Under the pieces are notes generated by a model, which worked only from the letters and a program-made list of their open reading frames with translations, ran no database searches and was not told the DNA's origin. DNA of 64,000 nucleotides from Leptonema sp964619535 (GTDB lineage: Bacteria; Spirochaetota; Leptospiria; Leptospirales; Leptonemataceae), in NCBI GenBank assembly GCA_964619535.1, contig CAZUEX010000010.1:1-64000 (forward strand). Reading direction: 5' to 3'. The first letter of the stretch is position 1. Each line of letters starts with the position of its first letter. Of this stretch, positions 25,522-33,493 are shown piece by piece. Position numbers and translations under genes: made by a program.

Positions 25522-26367
25522 TCAGCGCAGTAACTGCAGAACCGTCTGAGGTCGGATGTTCGCCTGAGCGAGCATTGCCGTTCCGGACTGCACGAGAATC
25601 TGATTCTTCGTGAAGCTTACGGATGTCTCAGCCATATCAGCATCTCTGATCCGGGACTCGGAGGCCTGAACGTTCTCATAGGCATTCATGAGTCCTTTTG
25701 CAGCATGTTCAAGGCGGTTGTAATAGGCGCCAAGGTCTGCACGCTGCTTGTTGATCTGATCGAGTGCAGCATCCAGTTCACCGATCGCATTGTTCGCAAG
25801 CTCTGCCGTAGACAGGGAAACGATATTCCCGTCCATACGTTTCAGACCAAGCGACATGGCGGTCATCGTCTGGATGTACACCCGTTCGCGCTGATGCTGG
25901 TTTGGACCCATATGGAACCACATAGATCCCACACGCGATCCGCGAGCAAAAGCGCCCTGCAGGATGCTCATCTTGTTGAATTCGGCCTGACTGGCAACGC
26001 GGTCTATCTCGTCGACAAGCTGAGAAACCTCCACCTGAATCATCTGACGATCCGAGGCTGTGTAGATGCCGTTAGACGACTGTACTGCAAGCACACGAAT
26101 ACGCTGGATGATGTCGGCCAGACTTGAAAGATAACCCTCGGCGGTTTGAATCATCGACATACCGTCTTCAGAGTTGCGCTCTGCCTGACGAAGTCCATTG
26201 ATCTGTGCCCGCATCTTCTCGGAAACGGCAAGACCGGAGGCATCATCACCTGCACGGTTAATGCGCATCCCCGAGGAGAGTTTCTCCATGTCTTTGGAGA
26301 CTTCCCAGTGTTGGAATTTGAGGACGCGATTCGAGTTGATCGCGCTCATGTTATGGTTGATAATCAT
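25522..26367 (-). CDS. flaB: Flagellin FlaB, core filament protein (copy 3)
   Basis: The third core flagellin has 281 residues and is close to copy 1 (shared LKFQHW, MEKLSSGMRINRAGDDASG, SSNGIYTA, FARGSRV, RVYIQTMT, KNQILVQSGTAMLAQAN). The D0/D1 blocks and the MWFHMGPNQHQRERVYIQTM patch are intact. ATG at 26367 follows AAGGAGGAAACG, an excellent ribosome site. A sigma-28-like promoter lies about 225 bp upstream, which gives a long 5' leader. It is the first gene of a tandem flaB pair. Confidence 0.97.
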   Translation of the reverse strand: MIINHNMSAINSNRVLKFQHWEVSKDMEKLSSGMRINRAGDDASGLAVSEKMRAQINGLRQAERNSEDGMSMIQTAEGYLSSLADIIQRIRVLAVQSSNGIYTASDRQMIQVEVSQLVDEIDRVASQAEFNKMSILQGAFARGSRVGSMWFHMGPNQHQRERVYIQTMTAMSLGLKRMDGNIVSLSTAELANNAIGELDAALDQINKQRADLGAYYNRLEHAAKGLMNAYENVQASESRIRDADMAETSVSFTKNQILVQSGTAMLAQANIRPQTVLQLLR

Positions 26368-26591
26368 TCGTTTCCTCCTTGAAACGAAGCGTTCAGGGAT
26401 CTCTCCCGACCGCAGGCCGAAATACTTCGGTCTGGCGGCATCCGTCCTCATGACGGCCGGCTTTCACCGGTGAACGCCCGAACCCTCCCTGTCTTTTCCC
26501 TCTGTCGTGTACCAGAGGTGGTCTGTCTTTTTTTTTGAAACGCACCACAGACCGGTCGGGTTCGTGTATCTATCCTTTTTCTCTGTCTCGT

Positions 26592-26619
26592 TTATCGAAG
26601 TAGAAGGGACGCGCCTTTA
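26592..26619 (-). promoter_or_regulatory. Sigma-28-like flagellar promoter for flaB copy 3
   Basis: On the minus strand TAAA (26619-26616) is followed after 16 bases by TTCGATAA (26599-26592). The known flagellar sigma factor consensus is TAAA, about 15 bases, then GCCGATAA, so the -10 block matches at six of eight positions and the spacing is off by one. The position upstream of a flagellin gene supports the call. Confidence 0.55.
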
Positions 26620-26660
26620 GCCCGGAAGAGAAAAATTCTCTCATCCCGGGCAATTTTTTT
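26620..26660 (+). terminator. Nested hairpin with T-run, terminator-like, abutting the flaB promoter
   Basis: GCCCGG (26620-26625) pairs with CCGGGC (26646-26651) and an inner GAGAA/TTCTC hairpin forms inside. Seven T residues follow (26654-26660), so on the plus strand this is a complete intrinsic terminator. However, no plus-strand gene precedes it. It directly touches the TAAA of the minus-strand promoter, so it may instead be an operator or an attenuator of a plus-strand leader. Confidence 0.6.
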
Positions 26661-26819
26661 CGGGGTCTGAGCACGGATCGGCATAAGCCTGTGCACTGTG
26701 GTGAGCCTCACGGCTCATACTTTTGCTTCGGCAAAGAGACGGTTTGCTTTAGCAAAAAAAAGGCAGGTGCGGCCCGGTGATAGCGTGAACCGATGCCGGT
26801 CCGTCTGCGTCAGAACAGC

Positions 26820-27494
26820 ATGTTGAACAGAAAACAGGCCCTTGTGGCTTTTATCCTGATCTGCCTGCTTTCGCCGGCACTCGCTGCAGAGAAGAGGGAG
26901 CAGCGACTGTTGCATGTTTCGGGTCGCGGAGAGGTTCACATACCGTCCGTGTATACGGAGATCCAGCTTGGCGTGGAGCTACAGGCAGAAACGGCTTCTG
27001 AGGCGCAGAAACAGGTGTCCGAACAGACTGGCCGCCTTCTGCGTTTTTTAAAAGGACAGAAGGTTTCGGATCTTCAAACGACAGGCATCTCGCTTCAGCC
27101 GGTGCGGGAGTCTTCGAAACTGTCTTCTGGTGAGGTTCGCCGGTACGTGGCACGAAATACCGTTGTTTTTCGGGTAAAAACAGAGAAGGCCGGAGCGATG
27201 ATTGACGGGGCCATCAAGGCAGGAGCAAACCGCATAAATGGACTGACCTTCCTGCCCGAGCCATCTGCATGGGAAGAGGCGCGAAAACAGGCCCTGCAGC
27301 TGGCCGTAGACGATGCGAAGAAGCAGGCCCGGGCAGTGCTTTCTGTTGTGAATCTCAGTATCAAAGAAATTGTCGAGATTGACGTACAGGACATGCCTTT
27401 GCCTTCTCCTCAAAGAGTCCATATGCTTACCACGCCTGTTATCGGAGGCAAAACTGCAGTAGTAGCACGAGTTGTGTTACACATCAGGTATTAA
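26820..27494 (+). CDS. SIMPL-domain (DUF541) periplasmic protein
   Basis: The 224-residue product has a signal peptide (MLNRKQALVAFILICLLSPALAAE) and then a SIMPL/DUF541 domain. It shows the opening LLHVSGRGEVHIPSVYTEIQ, the Ala/Gln-rich helix ASEAQKQVSEQTGRLLRFLK, LQTTGISLQPV, ARNTVVFRVKT, and the C-terminal ALQLAVDDAKKQARAVLSV. Family members are periplasmic or membrane-bound proteins linked to oxidative stress or envelope integrity; the precise role is unclear. ATG at 26820 is preferred because it begins the signal peptide. Three tandem hairpins lie just upstream. It is divergent from the flagellins. Confidence 0.88.
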   Translation: MLNRKQALVAFILICLLSPALAAEKREQRLLHVSGRGEVHIPSVYTEIQLGVELQAETASEAQKQVSEQTGRLLRFLKGQKVSDLQTTGISLQPVRESSKLSSGEVRRYVARNTVVFRVKTEKAGAMIDGAIKAGANRINGLTFLPEPSAWEEARKQALQLAVDDAKKQARAVLSVVNLSIKEIVEIDVQDMPLPSPQRVHMLTTPVIGGKTAVVARVVLHIRY

Positions 27495-27528
27495 ACACAC
27501 AGAAATGCAAAAAAAAAATTAAGTGACA

Positions 27529-27534
27529 TATAAT
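27529..27534 (+). promoter_or_regulatory. Candidate -10 box TATAAT for the 27618 gene
   Basis: A perfect TATAAT sits in an AT-rich stretch directly after a nine- to ten-A tract (about 27509-27518) in the gap between the SIMPL gene and the outer-membrane protein gene. No good -35 is present at 17 bp spacing (TGCAAA), so the A-tract may act as an upstream element. Confidence 0.4.
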
Positions 27535-27617
27535 ATATTGCTCTATGACTGGCGTGAAAATGTAAAACAGGTGTGCATGTAAAATACTGCTACCTGCATG
27601 CATGCCTGGGAGGAAAA

Positions 27618-28409
27618 ATGAAACCAGTCTATAGGATCGCAGCAGTCGCTGCTTTTGCACTGGCTGCTGTTCTTCCGGCGAAGCTGGCAGCCCAGGACCT
27701 TAGAGGTTCGGTCTCACTTCTTGGCGGAGTTGGAGAATACGAATATCGCATTCATCCCGATGCGGGTTCGGTGCTCATTTACGATGCGATGACCGCGGGG
27801 ATTCCTTCGGCCAGCGTCAGTCCCCTCCGTACTCTGGCTGATATGGAGAGCTACTCCCCGCTTGTGGTAGAAGGAAATGCCTCTCTGGGGCGATTGGAGT
27901 TCGAGTATCTGTTTCTGGACTCGAAAAGTCTTGGATTGACGTTTGGTTTGAGCTATGCCTCGTATACGGAAGAGTGTATCGAAAACTGTGGAACGTACAC
28001 CACCCTCATGCTTCTAAATTCTATGAGTAGCAGTGCGGATCCCTTTTCGCAGCTTCTGTTTGCCAATCTTGTGCTTTCACGGGGTGGCTATGATTATTCG
28101 TTAACCACCATGGATATTGGGCTGAACTACCATATCTTACCCGATGCCAGGATCGATCCGTATATTGGCGTAAATGTAGGTGTGGGGGTGTGCTCTATTT
28201 CGGGATCAGAGACCGGAACGATCTGTACCGGAGCGAAATATGGCGGGCGAGTCGGTGCCAGAATCTATTTTACGCCTGCTGTGTTTATGACCCTGCAAGC
28301 AGAGATGGATCGCATTGAGCTGTCTGTTGCGAGTCCTTCCGGAGGCGGTCTTGCCGTTCAGCCGGTTCCGTCGAAACAGTATCTGGTCGGCATCGGAGTT
28401 CGCTCGTAA
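27618..28409 (+). CDS. Outer-membrane beta-barrel protein, four-cysteine paralogue A
   Basis: The 263-residue protein has a signal peptide (MKPVYRIAAVAAFALAAVLP then AKLAAQ). The mature part alternates hydrophobic and polar residues as in an eight-strand OmpA/OmpX-like barrel (EYEYRIHP, GRLEFEYLFLDS, LGLTFGLSYASY, MDIGLNYHI, YIGVNVGVGVCSI, GGRVGARIYF). Four cysteines are shared with the paralogue at 29392: two in ECIENCG and two in VCSI and ICTGAKYG. ATG at 27618 has a good GGGAGG site. The frame ends in a charged VGIGVRS rather than a terminal aromatic. Function unknown. Confidence 0.75.
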   Translation: MKPVYRIAAVAAFALAAVLPAKLAAQDLRGSVSLLGGVGEYEYRIHPDAGSVLIYDAMTAGIPSASVSPLRTLADMESYSPLVVEGNASLGRLEFEYLFLDSKSLGLTFGLSYASYTEECIENCGTYTTLMLLNSMSSSADPFSQLLFANLVLSRGGYDYSLTTMDIGLNYHILPDARIDPYIGVNVGVGVCSISGSETGTICTGAKYGGRVGARIYFTPAVFMTLQAEMDRIELSVASPSGGGLAVQPVPSKQYLVGIGVRS

Positions 28410-28427
28410 GACCAAATTTCTTTTTCA

Positions 28428-28477
28428 CATACCACTGCCATGGCGGTGGTATGGGTCATGGCCCCGGTTCCGGGGCC
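28428..28477. terminator. Two adjacent hairpins between convergent genes
   Basis: A 26-bp near-perfect palindrome at 28428-28453 has arms CATACCAC and GTGGTATG, with the inner bases also pairing apart from one G-T. Next to it GGCCCCGG (28460-28467) pairs with CCGGGGCC (28470-28477) around two bases; this second hairpin encodes the last residues of the minus-strand gene. Genes end at 28409 (plus) and 28456 (minus), so a bidirectional termination role is likely, though a U-tract is missing on either side. Confidence 0.5.
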
Positions 28478-29244
28478 AGGCCTTTCCAGGCAGTCCAGAG
28501 GGAATGTTTGGGAACAGGAAGGGCTGCAAAATCCTGTATAATGCCGAGAGCCAGTTTTACGTCGTCTTTTGTCTGTCTTTTTTTCTCTCGTGCTGTGAGT
28601 AATGCTTTTTCTGCCAGGCGAAACCGATCGCGAAGCCCCTGTGATTCCGCATAAGAATGCACTTCTGCAAGCGTTATGGCAAGCAGTGCCAGTCCGGTAA
28701 TTTCCCGGCCCGGAACCTGGATTCCTGACAGCGAATACGATCGCCTTTTTATGGGATGTACGCAGACAGAATCTACGATCACAGTACCTTTCAACCTGTA
28801 ATGCAATATGCGCTGTCCCTGCGATGACTCGAAGATCGTATGTGGTTCTTCTCGTTCGATCAATGTAAGCTCTTCTGATGAATCGGGAAAGGGAATAAGG
28901 GCCAGGCAGAATTCATCCTCAAGGCGGAGCAGAAGAAGAATGGTCTCTGCCTGCATGACGTAGGCCTTGTCCAATTGCAGTTCATAGCGGCCGTCCGCTG
29001 TTTTTCTGGCGCAGCTCTGTATATTCTCTATTCGCTGTTTCCATCCCGTTTCGCTGGCCGCAAAGCAAAGGTGAGGTTTGCCCGTTATCTGCTGGGAAGG
29101 ATACTGTGAAAGCACGTCCGGCCATAACTGGCGAAGCAAAAAGCGCGGCACATTCCATTCTACCATACACGGAAAGACGTCACCGAGCTCACCCGTTTCG
29201 CGAAGCTGCTGTCGCGCAGATTCAAAGAATTCCCGTTCTGTCAT
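28456..29244 (-). CDS. Hypothetical cytoplasmic protein
   Basis: I do not recognise this 262-residue protein. It has no signal peptide or membrane segment. The first half contains Trp- and Phe-rich helices (FFESARQQLRETGELGDVFP, WNVPRFLLRQLWPD) and a central beta-rich zone (TILLLLRLEDEFCLALIPFP). The second half is helical (ITGLALLAITLAEVHSYAES, RFRLAEKALLTAREKKRQTK). It lies between the two paralogous outer-membrane protein genes on the opposite strand, which may mean the pair arose by duplication around it or that it was inserted later. ATG at 29244 opens MTEREFF. Confidence 0.6.
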   Translation of the reverse strand: MTEREFFESARQQLRETGELGDVFPCMVEWNVPRFLLRQLWPDVLSQYPSQQITGKPHLCFAASETGWKQRIENIQSCARKTADGRYELQLDKAYVMQAETILLLLRLEDEFCLALIPFPDSSEELTLIEREEPHTIFESSQGQRILHYRLKGTVIVDSVCVHPIKRRSYSLSGIQVPGREITGLALLAITLAEVHSYAESQGLRDRFRLAEKALLTAREKKRQTKDDVKLALGIIQDFAALPVPKHSLWTAWKGLAPEPGP

Positions 29245-29354
29245 GGACTTATCCTCTCAGGTCGGTATTGCCTGTTGAGTGCGAAAGGCCAGCGCTTTTG
29301 CAGAGCTTCCGATTGCTCTACGGCGAGAATTTCTTTTTCATTCTTAAAAAAAAA

Positions 29355-29383
29355 TTGGCATACTTCTGCCAGAAACGTCTAAG
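29355..29383 (+). promoter_or_regulatory. Sigma-70-like promoter very close to the 29392 start codon
   Basis: TTGGCA (29355-29360, five of six matches to TTGACA) is followed after 17 bp by TCTAAG (29378-29383, four of six). An A-tract (29346-29354) lies directly upstream. The expected transcription start would be at about 29390, next to the ATG at 29392, and no ribosome-binding site is seen, so a leaderless message is predicted. A TGGCA/TGCCA dyad (29356-29371) overlaps the -35. Confidence 0.45.
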
Positions 29384-29391
29384 CATGCGTT

Positions 29392-30225
29392 ATGAAAAAG
29401 AAAATGAGCAGACTGCTAACAGGAACGCTGTTCCTCTCATGTCTGGGTACGCCACTTTTTGCGGCAGGCCCTTCTTCTATCGTTATCGGCGGTGGTGTTG
29501 GGTTGTACCAGTATACAGAGCATCAGACGGCCTTCAATGTCTATAACAAGCTGTATCAGGGGGGAGTGGCCGTATTTCCATCGAGCGATCCGATTCGAAA
29601 TTTTGCTACGATCGAAAGCCTTGCTCCGAAGAAGTACGAGGGGCGTGAGAAGAAGTTCTACGGCGAATACGAGCACCGTCTTGGAACAAGCCGTGTAATC
29701 GGTTATACTGTGGGGATTTCGCATACAGAAAATCGACAGCTCTGCCAGGAGAACTGCGGAGATATTGAACGGACCTACTATGTTGCCACGATCCTCGATG
29801 CAGTTGCTGCCCTGCCTCCCGACCAGCAGCTTCTTGCCAGCCTGATCTATATGTCTCGTCCCGATATCTTTGATAGCAAGGGCATGCAGTCAAAACATAC
29901 CCTGCTTGATGTCGGTATCAATCTGCATATGAATCCCGATGGAGACGTGGATCCTTACATCGGTGTTGTTGGCGGCCTTGGGATTTGTTCGATCGATAAT
30001 GCAAACGTCGATGCCTGTACTGCTTTTAAGTATGGTGCCCGTGTCGGTGCACGTCTGAATCTGAACCGAACCCTGTTTCTCGTTGTGCAGGGCGGATTGA
30101 ACAGGATCCAGTACAATCTGACGAGGCAGTCCGGTGTTGGGCTGGAAAGCAGCTTGAGCTCTTCCAGGCTCAGTATTCCGACACCGGAGCAGGAAGCGCT
30201 GCTTGCTATTGGCGTAAACTTCTGA
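29392..30225 (+). CDS. Outer-membrane beta-barrel protein, four-cysteine paralogue B
   Basis: This 277-residue protein has a signal peptide (MKKKMSRLLTGTLFLSCLGT then PLFAAG) and a barrel-like mature part (GVGLYQYTEHQ, KFYGEYEHRLGTSRVIGYTV, LLDVGINLHM, PYIGVVGGLGICSI, KYGARVGARLNLNRTLFLVV), ending LLAIGVNF with a terminal aromatic as expected for a BAM substrate. It is a paralogue of the 27618 product: ENCG, DPYIGV, CSI and KYG-RVGAR align with the same four cysteines. No ribosome-binding site precedes ATG 29392; ATG 29404 is an alternative. Function unknown. Confidence 0.75.
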   Translation: MKKKMSRLLTGTLFLSCLGTPLFAAGPSSIVIGGGVGLYQYTEHQTAFNVYNKLYQGGVAVFPSSDPIRNFATIESLAPKKYEGREKKFYGEYEHRLGTSRVIGYTVGISHTENRQLCQENCGDIERTYYVATILDAVAALPPDQQLLASLIYMSRPDIFDSKGMQSKHTLLDVGINLHMNPDGDVDPYIGVVGGLGICSIDNANVDACTAFKYGARVGARLNLNRTLFLVVQGGLNRIQYNLTRQSGVGLESSLSSSRLSIPTPEQEALLAIGVNF

Positions 30226-30235
30226 TAGCGGCTCT

Positions 30236-30251
30236 GCCGTAAGCTTACGGC
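30236..30251. repeat. Perfect 16-bp palindrome downstream of paralogue B
   Basis: GCCGTAAGCTTACGGC reads the same on both strands. It lies 11 bp past the stop codon at 30225. As RNA it would make a short hairpin without a U-tract, so it could be a weak terminator element or a protein-binding site. Confidence 0.5.
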
Positions 30252-30268
30252 GGAATCATGAGCTGTAA

Positions 30269-30298
30269 AAGAGGTCAGGCTCTACCGCCTGGCCTCTT
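30269..30298 (-). terminator. Terminator at the end of the U32 gene
   Basis: AAGAGG-T-CAGGC (30269-30280) pairs with GCCTG-G-CCTCTT (30287-30298) around a six-base loop with one internal mismatch. The hairpin straddles the stop codon of the minus-strand U32 gene, and on that strand the descending arm runs into TTTT. It may serve both convergent genes. Confidence 0.65.
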
Positions 30299-32693
30299 TG
30301 CGTTTTTTGATGGTTCGTTCGGGACGGCGTAGCTGGCCCTCGCTCCAGCCTTCTTTACGAATGACCTCTTTGCCCGATGCAGGGCTTGCAAGCAGTGATG
30401 TGTAGAGATCGATCAGCCTGCGAACCTGTTCGGGGCTTTCATCGAGCAGATCGATGCGAAAGTCCTGTACATCTCTTTTCATAAGATGTTCCAGATAACC
30501 GGCCATGCTCTGTGGTCTGGATCGATACATGGTGTTGCGACAGGCAAAATCGGTATATACCGGATGAAGCTCCCCCTGTGGATCACGCAGTGCAAGTCGG
30601 TGTGAATGACAGGGAATACCACAGCTACGATGGTTGGCCCCGTTGCTCAAATACTTTGCATAAAGACAGTATTCCATGTGAAAAGAGGCGATGCGCTGAT
30701 GTAGAATGATCTCGATACGTCCAGATGGAATGGCCTCAAGCATCTGCATAAGTTCTGCAGCATTCAGATCAAGCGAGGGAACGATACGCTCAAGCTCGGC
30801 GGTTTCAAAGAACCAGTTAGCCGTTATCGAATTGGCCACGTTCAGACTGAAGTCTCCGATAAGCTGTCCGGAATAGTTTTTCAGTCGGTGTAAAGCGCCG
30901 GTATTCCGTACAAGGACGATGTCAGGCCGGTGTTTTTCAATGCGTTTCAGGTCTTCGCCATCATCCATGACGCGATACGTGGCAATGCCGGTACGTATCC
31001 CTCTGTCTCGTAGAAGATCCAGGCTTTGTTGAAGATGTCGCCCATATTCGAAATCGAGGGTTACCGATTCCACTTCACCGGGCTGCAGAAGAGCAAGATG
31101 TTCTGGATCGCGAACAAGAAGATGGAGGGATGGCTTTTTCGGGGGTAGAGCAGAGATGTTCGTCTGCCGTAGCTCTGCAAGGACGTTGCTGACCCGGGAT
31201 CCGGCAATAGGAGTCTTACCCGTTCGAAGTGCATTCAGCTGTTCTACTGCATTGCGCCTGCATTCTTTCCATTCTCGCTGGTGCAAAAAGACAGGCTCAT
31301 CCGACTCGAAAGAAAAGGACTGCATGGTGTAGGGAGTCCCACCGAGTGCGCCTAACTCCTTCTTCAGCAATTCCTCTGTTAGAGGAGAACTTCTGGCCGG
31401 CAGGCAGGGGCTCTTACTCTGCACCGTCACTGTATGTCCTTCGCTGTCGCGGTACTGTACATGCAGTGGTCGGTCAGGCGAGGCGGAGGCAGTGATATGA
31501 ACGGGCACTCCGGGAAGTTTACTGGCTATAGAACGAATCCTTTTTTCGAAGGCCGTAGAGTGATTTCTGAATACGCGGCTGCGTCCCTCCGAAACACGTA
31601 CGCTGATGGGTTTACGAAGTTGCAGGCAGAGGAGTGGCTCCCTGCGCTTTACCCGCAGCACGATACCTCCTGCTCGCCACCCATCGCTGTTTACGATGGC
31701 AATGCCATCGCCTGGAATGATGTCTTCTCTGTCAGAGCGGACCATGATTTCATTTCTATCTGCCTGTTCCAGTTCACCGATGTATTCGCCCACATGTGTT
31801 TGAATCTGTGGATCAACAAGCTCCTGGTGATTCACGCCTCCAAGCCAGCCGGTAAAGGAGAGGCGCGAAAAGGACAGATCGGGGTGCAGGTCTCTATCGG
31901 TCTGATGTCCTTCTATGCGGTTCCTGTGGTATAAAAGCGAGGCTGTTACATACTGCGGCTCTTTCAGCCGTCCTTCAATCTTGAAACAGTCTACGCCTGC
32001 ATCGGTTAGCTCATCGAGCATCGAAGAGGCATTCAGGTCACGTGCAGATACAGCATATTGACTGGAGACGATCGGCTTTCCGTCCACAATGACGTCATAG
32101 AGAAAACGGCAGCTCTGCGCACACCGACCGCGGTTTGCCGAACCTCCGCCAAAGGACTCTGATGTCAGACACTGGCCGGAATAGGAAACGCAAAGGGCTC
32201 CCTGGATAAAGCATTCCACCTCTCGCTGTAGGGTCCGGGCCGTTTCGGCAGTCTCTTTGATGCGATCGATGGACATCTCTCGGGCCAGCACAAAGCGTGC
32301 AAAGGGAAGCCGGGCATAAAAGGTCAGCGAATCGGGATCGGCCACGGTCATCTGCGTCGAGGCATGGATGCGAACACCGAGCTCAGTTAACCAGCGGGCC
32401 AGACCTGGATCCTGAACGATAAAGGCATCAGGATTCATCTGCAAGACCTGCGTCAGTGGATGCACAAGTTCATCGAACTCATGCTCAAAAATGAGGACGT
32501 TCAGTGCAATGTAGACGCGCAGACCATGAAGATGGCAGAGCTGAATGATCTCTTCAATCTCGGGAAAAGAGAGTCGTGGTGATCGTCCGCGTGCATTGAA
32601 GTCAGGGAAGCCCACGTACACGGCATCAGCCTTACCGGCAATGGCTGCCTTTGCCATGGCCAGGTCTGCTACCGGAGCAAGCAGTTCGGGCAT
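30282..32693 (-). CDS. Peptidase U32 family protein (RlhA/TrhP-type RNA hydroxylation factor)
   Basis: U32 proteins were named as collagenase-like peptidases, but characterised members (RlhA, TrhP) are needed for hydroxylation of 23S rRNA or tRNA. The 803-residue protein has the long RlhA-like layout: a TIM-barrel-like N-terminal domain (MPELLAPVADLAMAKAAI, DAVYVGFPDFNARG), the U32 signature around ECFIQGALCVSYSGQCLTSE with further cysteines in GRCAQSCRF, and a long C-terminal extension with another Cys pair region (CGIPCHSHRL). ATG at 32693 gives the family N-terminus; GTG at 32705 is an alternative. Which RNA it serves cannot be told. The C-terminus is lysine/arginine-rich (RTIKKRKEARR). 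Confidence 0.85.
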   Translation of the reverse strand: MPELLAPVADLAMAKAAIAGKADAVYVGFPDFNARGRSPRLSFPEIEEIIQLCHLHGLRVYIALNVLIFEHEFDELVHPLTQVLQMNPDAFIVQDPGLARWLTELGVRIHASTQMTVADPDSLTFYARLPFARFVLAREMSIDRIKETAETARTLQREVECFIQGALCVSYSGQCLTSESFGGGSANRGRCAQSCRFLYDVIVDGKPIVSSQYAVSARDLNASSMLDELTDAGVDCFKIEGRLKEPQYVTASLLYHRNRIEGHQTDRDLHPDLSFSRLSFTGWLGGVNHQELVDPQIQTHVGEYIGELEQADRNEIMVRSDREDIIPGDGIAIVNSDGWRAGGIVLRVKRREPLLCLQLRKPISVRVSEGRSRVFRNHSTAFEKRIRSIASKLPGVPVHITASASPDRPLHVQYRDSEGHTVTVQSKSPCLPARSSPLTEELLKKELGALGGTPYTMQSFSFESDEPVFLHQREWKECRRNAVEQLNALRTGKTPIAGSRVSNVLAELRQTNISALPPKKPSLHLLVRDPEHLALLQPGEVESVTLDFEYGRHLQQSLDLLRDRGIRTGIATYRVMDDGEDLKRIEKHRPDIVLVRNTGALHRLKNYSGQLIGDFSLNVANSITANWFFETAELERIVPSLDLNAAELMQMLEAIPSGRIEIILHQRIASFHMEYCLYAKYLSNGANHRSCGIPCHSHRLALRDPQGELHPVYTDFACRNTMYRSRPQSMAGYLEHLMKRDVQDFRIDLLDESPEQVRRLIDLYTSLLASPASGKEVIRKEGWSEGQLRRPERTIKKRKEARR

Positions 32694-32863
32694 TCGATCA
32701 CGCACAGGGCAAAGAAAGGACGGCCTGGCATATCGTCAAGATGGCAGAGCCTGCAGCACAGAAAATATCGCCTCATAATGGTTATCGACCGGCAAGAGGT
32801 TCGGGAGAACAAAGATGGACGTATTTTTCTTTACGGGACGGGGAAGCAGATTTTAACGAGGAC

Positions 32864-33493
32864 GTGTTTCGATCCTCTCTTCTGTTTCGCATCCTGATCG
32901 GATTGACAGCAATGGCGCAGTTGACGGCCTGCAGTTTCTTTCACCCGAACCGGATTGCCGAGGGACCATTTTTCGTTGTGGAGCGTGAACTCGTGGGCCA
33001 CTTCGAAGGCCAGCGCATGTTCTTCAACGCCTTTGATTCGCTTGTTGCCTCGGCCAGCCTGCGTCGTCATTGCCTTGCCGATCTTGAGAATGAGATTGTG
33101 AGATGTACCGATACAACGGTGGATCTTTCCGGGCAGCTACCTGAAGAGGCAGGAGCCGAAACCATGCAGTTTTCCATTCGATACCACTATGACAGTGATC
33201 TGGCCGTGCACCTCGAATATTTGCAGGATGGGGTGCCGGTAAGCCCTTTTCGCATTTTCCGCGGCGGAGAGATTCGGGGAGCGGCCATGCAGGTATACGG
33301 AGATACAGTGATCCCCTATTCGGATGTTAAGTCCACCCTGGACATGACCATCATTCGCGATCAACGAGGCTTTACAGAAAAGAAGGATGATTTGCCCCGT
33401 TACTATTTTGAGCGTCGTCAGTATTCGTATCTGGGACTGCCTGTTGGCTATGATCTAACAATCTGGCATCGTGTGGAAGGAGGCAGTCCATGA
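32864..33493 (+). CDS. Putative lipoprotein of unknown function
   Basis: GTG at 32864 begins a lipoprotein signal (VFRSSLLFRILIGLTAMAQL then TAC) of the usual n-region and hydrophobic core length. The frame is open further upstream, but that part reads as non-coding and overlaps the divergent U32 start. The 209-residue product has a beta-rich mature domain with a Cys pair (RRHCLADLENEIVRCTDTT). It is the first gene of a four-gene chain joined by ATGA overlaps with a GlpX-like phosphatase, a flippase and a PBP1A-type synthase, which suggests an envelope role. The start is uncertain; GAGG lies only two bases before the GTG. Confidence 0.62.
   Translation: MFRSSLLFRILIGLTAMAQLTACSFFHPNRIAEGPFFVVERELVGHFEGQRMFFNAFDSLVASASLRRHCLADLENEIVRCTDTTVDLSGQLPEEAGAETMQFSIRYHYDSDLAVHLEYLQDGVPVSPFRIFRGGEIRGAAMQVYGDTVIPYSDVKSTLDMTIIRDQRGFTEKKDDLPRYYFERRQYSYLGLPVGYDLTIWHRVEGGSP

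Larger units (their letters stand above)
26368..26819. other. Structured 452 bp intergenic region between flaB and the SIMPL gene
   Basis: No ORF worth calling lies here. Reading left to right it contains a GGTCTGT/ACAGACC pair (26521-26527 and 26548-26554) enclosing a ten-T tract, a sigma-28-like promoter on the minus strand, and a strong nested hairpin with a T-run. Three small hairpins then lie in tandem: TGAGCC/GGCTCA (26702-26717), TTTGC-TTCG-GCAAA (26722-26735) and TTTGC-TTTA-GCAAA (26743-26756). The three small hairpins would lie in the 5' leader of the plus-strand gene if its promoter is upstream of 26700. The left half would be the long leader of flaB copy 3. Confidence 0.6.

Noticed and set aside
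26368..26819. tRNA or small structured RNA gene in the flaB-SIMPL gap
   Set aside because: No cloverleaf or T-loop sequence is present; only separate hairpins are seen.
29356..29371. Sigma-54 promoter (TGGCA and TGC boxes) before 29392
   Set aside because: The spacing between GG and GC is one base too short, and a sigma-70-like promoter fits the same bases better.
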